Below are positions 48,916-52,051 of a DNA stretch of 52,051 nt, one piece after another. A program made the position numbers and the translations under genes. How positions within the stretch are numbered: the first letter of the stretch is position 1; each line of letters starts with the position of its first letter. The notes under the pieces were generated by a model, which had not been told where the DNA came from, searched no databases, and saw nothing but the letters and a program-made list of their open reading frames with translations. The DNA is from Pseudonocardiales bacterium (GTDB taxonomy: Bacteria > Actinomycetota > Actinomycetes > Mycobacteriales > QHCD01), in contig QHCD01000052.1 of assembly GCA_003244255.1 (NCBI GenBank), positions 1 to 52,051 on the forward strand, read 5' to 3'.

Positions 48916-50844
48916 TCACGCCAGCGCCTCGCCGCCCATTGCCTGCTCCCGCAAGCCGTCGCCCATTGCCTGCTCCCGCAGGCCGTCCCCCATTGCCTGC
49001 TCCCGCAGGCCGCGCCGGTACTGCTCCAATGCGATCAGCTCGCCGAAGATCTTGGTGTGCCGCTCCGGCTCGTCCACCGGATTGATCCGCTGCAACGTCG
49101 ACTTCAACGCCGCGACCTTGCGGTCGACGGCGCGCTCCTGCAGTCGCGCAATGTGTTCGCGAACGTACCGCGAATCTGCTGGCCCGGCACTGCGCAACCG
49201 CTCGACCGCCAGCTCGGTGACCACGCTGCGACCGGTCTCGTCACCGCACCGCTCGCGCACTCGCTCCACCCACACCGGTCCAGCCGTTGCCGACCCGGTG
49301 CCGCCGGCCCCCTCGATGGCCGCGCGAATGGCGGCGTACGCGGGGTGCGTGTAGGCCTCGGTGCCTATGACGTCGAAGAACGGCCCGCACAGCGCCGGTT
49401 GCTGCACGGCGAGCTTCAGCATCTCCCGCTCGATGCCGAGCGCCGGATCGTCGGCACGCGGCCGGTCGGTGTCGGTTCGCCGCGACGGTGTCTGCGCGAC
49501 CCGCGGGGCGGCGCCACCGGCGGCGCGGACGGCGCCCACAACAGCCTCGACCTCCATGCCCAGATCACCCGCGAGCTTGCGGGCGTACTCGGGGCGCATC
49601 GCTTGGTCCTTGATCTTCGCGACCAGCGGAGCCGCCGCCCGGAGCGCCTGTACGCGGCCTTCGACGGTCTCCAGGTCGTAACGGGCGACCGTGCTGCGCA
49701 GGGCGAACGCGACCAGCGGCTCGCGGCGCGCGATCAGGTCGCGCACCGCGGCGTCGCCGTGCTGCTGGCGCAGCTCGCAGGGGTCGAGCCCAGCCGGCTC
49801 GACCGCAACGAACGTCTGGGCGACGAATCGCTGCTCGTCGTCGAAGGCACGCAGCGCGGCCTTCTGGCCGGCGGCATCGCCGTCGAAGGTGAAGATGACC
49901 TCGCCCCGGAACTCGTCGGAATCCATCAGCAGCCGGCGCAGGATCCCGATGTGCGACACACCGAACGCGGTGCCGCAGGTCGCCACGGCTGTCGGGACCC
50001 CGGCGAGGTGGCACGCCATCACGTCGGTGTAACCCTCAACGACGACGACCTGCCGGGCACGACCGATCTCGCGCTTGGCGAGGTCGACGCCGTAGAGCAC
50101 CTCGCTCTTCTTGTACAGCGGGGTTTCGGAGGTGTTGAGGTACTTCGGGCTGTCGTCGTGAGGGTCGGTGGAGAGCTTGCGGGCACCGAAGCCGACGATG
50201 TCGCCGCTGACCGAGCGGATCGGCCAGGTGAGCCGGCCGCGGAACTTGTCGATCAACGATCCGCTCTGCGCGCGGCTCGACAGGCCAGCGATCATCAGCT
50301 CGCGATCGCTGAAACCCATGCGCAGCAGGTGTTTGGACAGCCTGTCCCAACCCGCCGGTGCGAATCCACAGCCGAAGTGCTCTGCGACGCCTGCGTCGAA
50401 TCCACGTTCGGCCAGGAACGCCCGCGCGCCCGTGCCGTCGTCGGCGAGCAGGCATTCGGAGTAGAACGCCTCGGCCGCGCTGTTCGCCTGAGTCAGTCGG
50501 GCGCGCTCGCCGGCCCGGCGGTTCGGTGCCGCACCGCCGCCCTCGTAGTTGATCGTCACCCCATAGCGTCCGGCGAGCCACTCAACGGCCTCGACGAAGC
50601 CGAGCGTGTCCATCCGCCGCACGAACTCGATGACGTCGCCGCCGGCGCCGCAGCCGAAGCAATGGAAGGTGCCGCGGCTCGGCGTGACGTGGAATGACGG
50701 CGTCCGCTCCTCGTGGAAGGGACACAGCCCCTTCATGGAGTCGCCGCCGGCGCGCCGCAGGCTGACGTGCTCGCCCACGACGTCGGCGATGTCGGCTCGC
50801 TCCCGGACCGCTGCGATGTCGGAGTCGGGGATGCGGCCGGGCAC
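48916..50844 (-). CDS. dnaG: DNA primase DnaG with C-terminal 9-aa repeats
   Basis: A 642-aa protein. The N-terminal zinc finger has CPFHEERTPSFHVTPSRGTFHCFGCGAGGD. The catalytic core has GFGARKL and the toprim block VVVEGYTDVMACHLAGV...GTAFG, with acidic residues in FTFDGDAAGQKAALRAF. The C-terminal helicase-binding region is present. It makes RNA primers at the replication fork. The GTG at 50844 lies 11 bp after the dgt stop. The last ~30 residues are three copies of GLREQAMGD, encoded by a 27-bp tandem repeat; this tail is not part of normal DnaG. Confidence 0.96.
   Translation of the reverse strand: MPGRIPDSDIAAVRERADIADVVGEHVSLRRAGGDSMKGLCPFHEERTPSFHVTPSRGTFHCFGCGAGGDVIEFVRRMDTLGFVEAVEWLAGRYGVTINYEGGGAAPNRRAGERARLTQANSAAEAFYSECLLADDGTGARAFLAERGFDAGVAEHFGCGFAPAGWDRLSKHLLRMGFSDRELMIAGLSSRAQSGSLIDKFRGRLTWPIRSVSGDIVGFGARKLSTDPHDDSPKYLNTSETPLYKKSEVLYGVDLAKREIGRARQVVVVEGYTDVMACHLAGVPTAVATCGTAFGVSHIGILRRLLMDSDEFRGEVIFTFDGDAAGQKAALRAFDDEQRFVAQTFVAVEPAGLDPCELRQQHGDAAVRDLIARREPLVAFALRSTVARYDLETVEGRVQALRAAAPLVAKIKDQAMRPEYARKLAGDLGMEVEAVVGAVRAAGGAAPRVAQTPSRRTDTDRPRADDPALGIEREMLKLAVQQPALCGPFFDVIGTEAYTHPAYAAIRAAIEGAGGTGSATAGPVWVERVRERCGDETGRSVVTELAVERLRSAGPADSRYVREHIARLQERAVDRKVAALKSTLQRINPVDEPERHTKIFGELIALEQYRRGLREQAMGDGLREQAMGDGLREQAMGGEALA
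48934..49014 (-). repeat. 27-bp tandem repeat, three units, at the dnaG 3' end
   Basis: Units at 48934-48960, 48961-48987 and 48988-49014 with core CCCATTGCCTGCTCCCGCA. They differ by one to three bases. Nine codons long, so the frame is kept, each coding GLREQAMGD or a near copy. The repeat stops about 18 bp before the stop codon. Confidence 0.9.
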
Positions 50845-50855
50845 GGCTACCGAGT

Positions 50856-51977
50856 CTATGCCGGAGGGGTGTCGATCCCCCGGGGCAGCGCAGCCGGATC
50901 CCAGCCCAGCAGGCGGCGGGCGGCGTCGAACGCGAACCGGTCGGTCATCCCCGCGACGTATCCCACTGCGGCCCGCAGCGACTCCGCGGTGTCGGGGCCG
51001 GCGGCTGGCGGCTCGGGTCGCGCCTGCGGGCGGGCGGCGTAGTGCTCGACCAGGGCCTGCAGCACGGCGACGACGGACCGGCCCTGCTGCAGGGACTCTG
51101 GTCGACTGTAGATGCGCTCGTAGTTGAAGCCGCGCAGAGCAGCGAGCGCCTCGGCGGCATCGGGTCGCATGCCGATGACGCCGGTGTCGCGGATGCACTC
51201 GGTCAGCGCGGCGATGAACGTCGCGAGCTGCCGGCTGCGGGTGCTTCCGCAGACCCGGTGAACACTGGCCGGCAGGTCGGTCGCCGTAACGATGCCCGCC
51301 TCGACGGCGTCCTCGAGATCGTGTGCGGAGTAGGCGCACCGGTCGGCCCAGCTCACCACCTCGCCCTCGGGCGTCGACGGCGCCGGCCGCGACCACGAGT
51401 GGTTGCGGACGCCGTCGAGCGTCTCGAGGCACAGGTTCAACGGCGCGAGCACCACCGCACCCCAGACGGCGTGGTCGAATCCTTCGGGCAGGTAGGCGTC
51501 GAACGCTTCCTCGCTGGCATGCCCGCCGGGACCGTGGCCGCAGTCGTGGCCCAGCGCGATCGCCTCGGTCAGCGCGACGTTCAGGCCGGTTGCACGCGCG
51601 ACGCTGGTGGCGACCTGGGCCACCTCCAGCGCGTGGGTCAGCCGGGTGCGCTGGTGGTCGGCCGGGAAGACGAAGACCTGCGTCTTACCCGCAAGGCGCC
51701 GCCACGCCGTGCTGTGCACGATGCGGTCGCGATCGCGCTCGAAGCAGGTGCGCTCCGGGTCCGGCTGCTCCGGGCGCTCGCGGTTGCCGGCTGCATTCGC
51801 CCGGGTGGCACCAGCCGCGAGGGTCGCGGCCTCGGCCGCCTCGCGGGCTTTCCGGTCGCGCGAGCGAGGCTCGTCGACGCGCATCGGATCCTCGGTCCGG
51901 TGGGCCACGATCACCTCGCCGGCACGGTGCCCGGCCATCGTCGACGCCCAGGCCCGGTTGCGCTGCGACGGTTGCAT
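50856..51977 (-). CDS. dgt: Deoxyguanosinetriphosphate triphosphohydrolase (dGTPase, HD domain)
   Basis: A 373-aa protein. The HD-domain ligands are seen in RTRLTHALEVAQVA (first His), GHDCGHGPGGHASEEAFD (HD pair) and SWADRCAYSAHDLEDAV (last Asp). ERDRDRIVHSTAWRRLAGKTQVF is the family opening. It hydrolyses dGTP to deoxyguanosine and triphosphate and so tunes dNTP pools. Start at 51977 assumed; ATGs at 51938 and 51884 are alternatives, the last giving a more usual N-terminus. It precedes dnaG with an 11-bp gap, a common actinobacterial pairing. Confidence 0.94.
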   Translation of the reverse strand: MQPSQRNRAWASTMAGHRAGEVIVAHRTEDPMRVDEPRSRDRKAREAAEAATLAAGATRANAAGNRERPEQPDPERTCFERDRDRIVHSTAWRRLAGKTQVFVFPADHQRTRLTHALEVAQVATSVARATGLNVALTEAIALGHDCGHGPGGHASEEAFDAYLPEGFDHAVWGAVVLAPLNLCLETLDGVRNHSWSRPAPSTPEGEVVSWADRCAYSAHDLEDAVEAGIVTATDLPASVHRVCGSTRSRQLATFIAALTECIRDTGVIGMRPDAAEALAALRGFNYERIYSRPESLQQGRSVVAVLQALVEHYAARPQARPEPPAAGPDTAESLRAAVGYVAGMTDRFAFDAARRLLGWDPAALPRGIDTPPA

Positions 51978-52016
51978 GGGCCCGATCCTTCCCGTGCCGA
52001 GTGACCGTCCCTGTCG

Positions 52017-52038
52017 CGAGTCGGACCGGTCCGACTCG
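52017..52038. promoter_or_regulatory. 22-bp perfect palindrome upstream of dgt-dnaG
   Basis: Left half CGAGTCGGACC, right half its exact complement. It lies 40 bp before the dgt start, where a promoter or operator is expected. The binding protein is unknown; an RNA hairpin role is also possible. Confidence 0.6.
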
Positions 52039-52051
52039 ACCGACCCCTATC

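Overview
The window is chromosomal DNA from a G+C-rich actinobacterium (class Actinomycetes). Evidence for this includes a DUF3145 protein, a DUF929/VKOR oxidative-folding pair, a CsoR-type copper regulator, many GTG starts, several probable leaderless or very short-leader genes, and a dgt-dnaG housekeeping pair. The species cannot be named from the sequence alone.

Layout. (1) 202-11585: DUF3145; DUF929 + VKOR (disulfide formation); an FtsX-like permease without an ATPase; NfeD-like + flotillin; two secreted phosphoesterases separated by an 18-bp satellite that begins inside the first gene; a glycosyltransferase. (2) 11613-17395: a copper module with permease, CopA ATPase, CopZ chaperone and DHA2-type MFS on the minus strand and CsoR on the plus strand. 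Three CsoR-type operators each overlap a GGGTAT -10 region. (3) 17439-18602: an LVIVD-repeat pseudogene with three lesions. (4) 18700-30167: an envelope-stress regulon. It holds an L,D-transpeptidase, a small membrane protein, an amidase, a minus-strand operon (Lgt, thioredoxin-like lipoprotein, CcdA, ResB, multicopper oxidase, CPIC membrane protein), a divergent TlpA-like lipoprotein, and the blaI-M56 pair. Five perfect TACTA-N7-TAGTA operators sit in front of five of these transcription units, including blaI, which strongly suggests one BlaI regulon. (5) 30228-33240: two methyltransferases, an ArsR/KmtR-like sensor and a divergent His-rich CDF zinc exporter.

(6) 33412-42888: a compact ~9.5-kb integrative element in a CAU-anticodon tRNA gene, bounded by a 34-bp direct repeat. 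All genes are on the minus strand and most overlap by 1-8 bp: tyrosine integrase, small regulatory/replication-like genes, HNH nuclease, large terminase, portal, scaffold, HK97-fold capsid and head-tail connector. No tail, lysis or small-terminase gene is seen. It resembles a capsid-forming phage satellite (cf-PICI-like) in an actinobacterium and carries several unusual hairpin-plus-direct-repeat arrays. This is the best candidate for an undescribed system here.

(7) 42922-52051: ordinary chromosome. RIO kinase, methyltransferase, APC permease, HIT-like protein, Fur-family regulator, tRNA-Asn, acetylxylan-esterase-like hydrolase, dnaG with an in-frame 27-bp C-terminal repeat, and dgt preceded by a 22-bp perfect palindrome.
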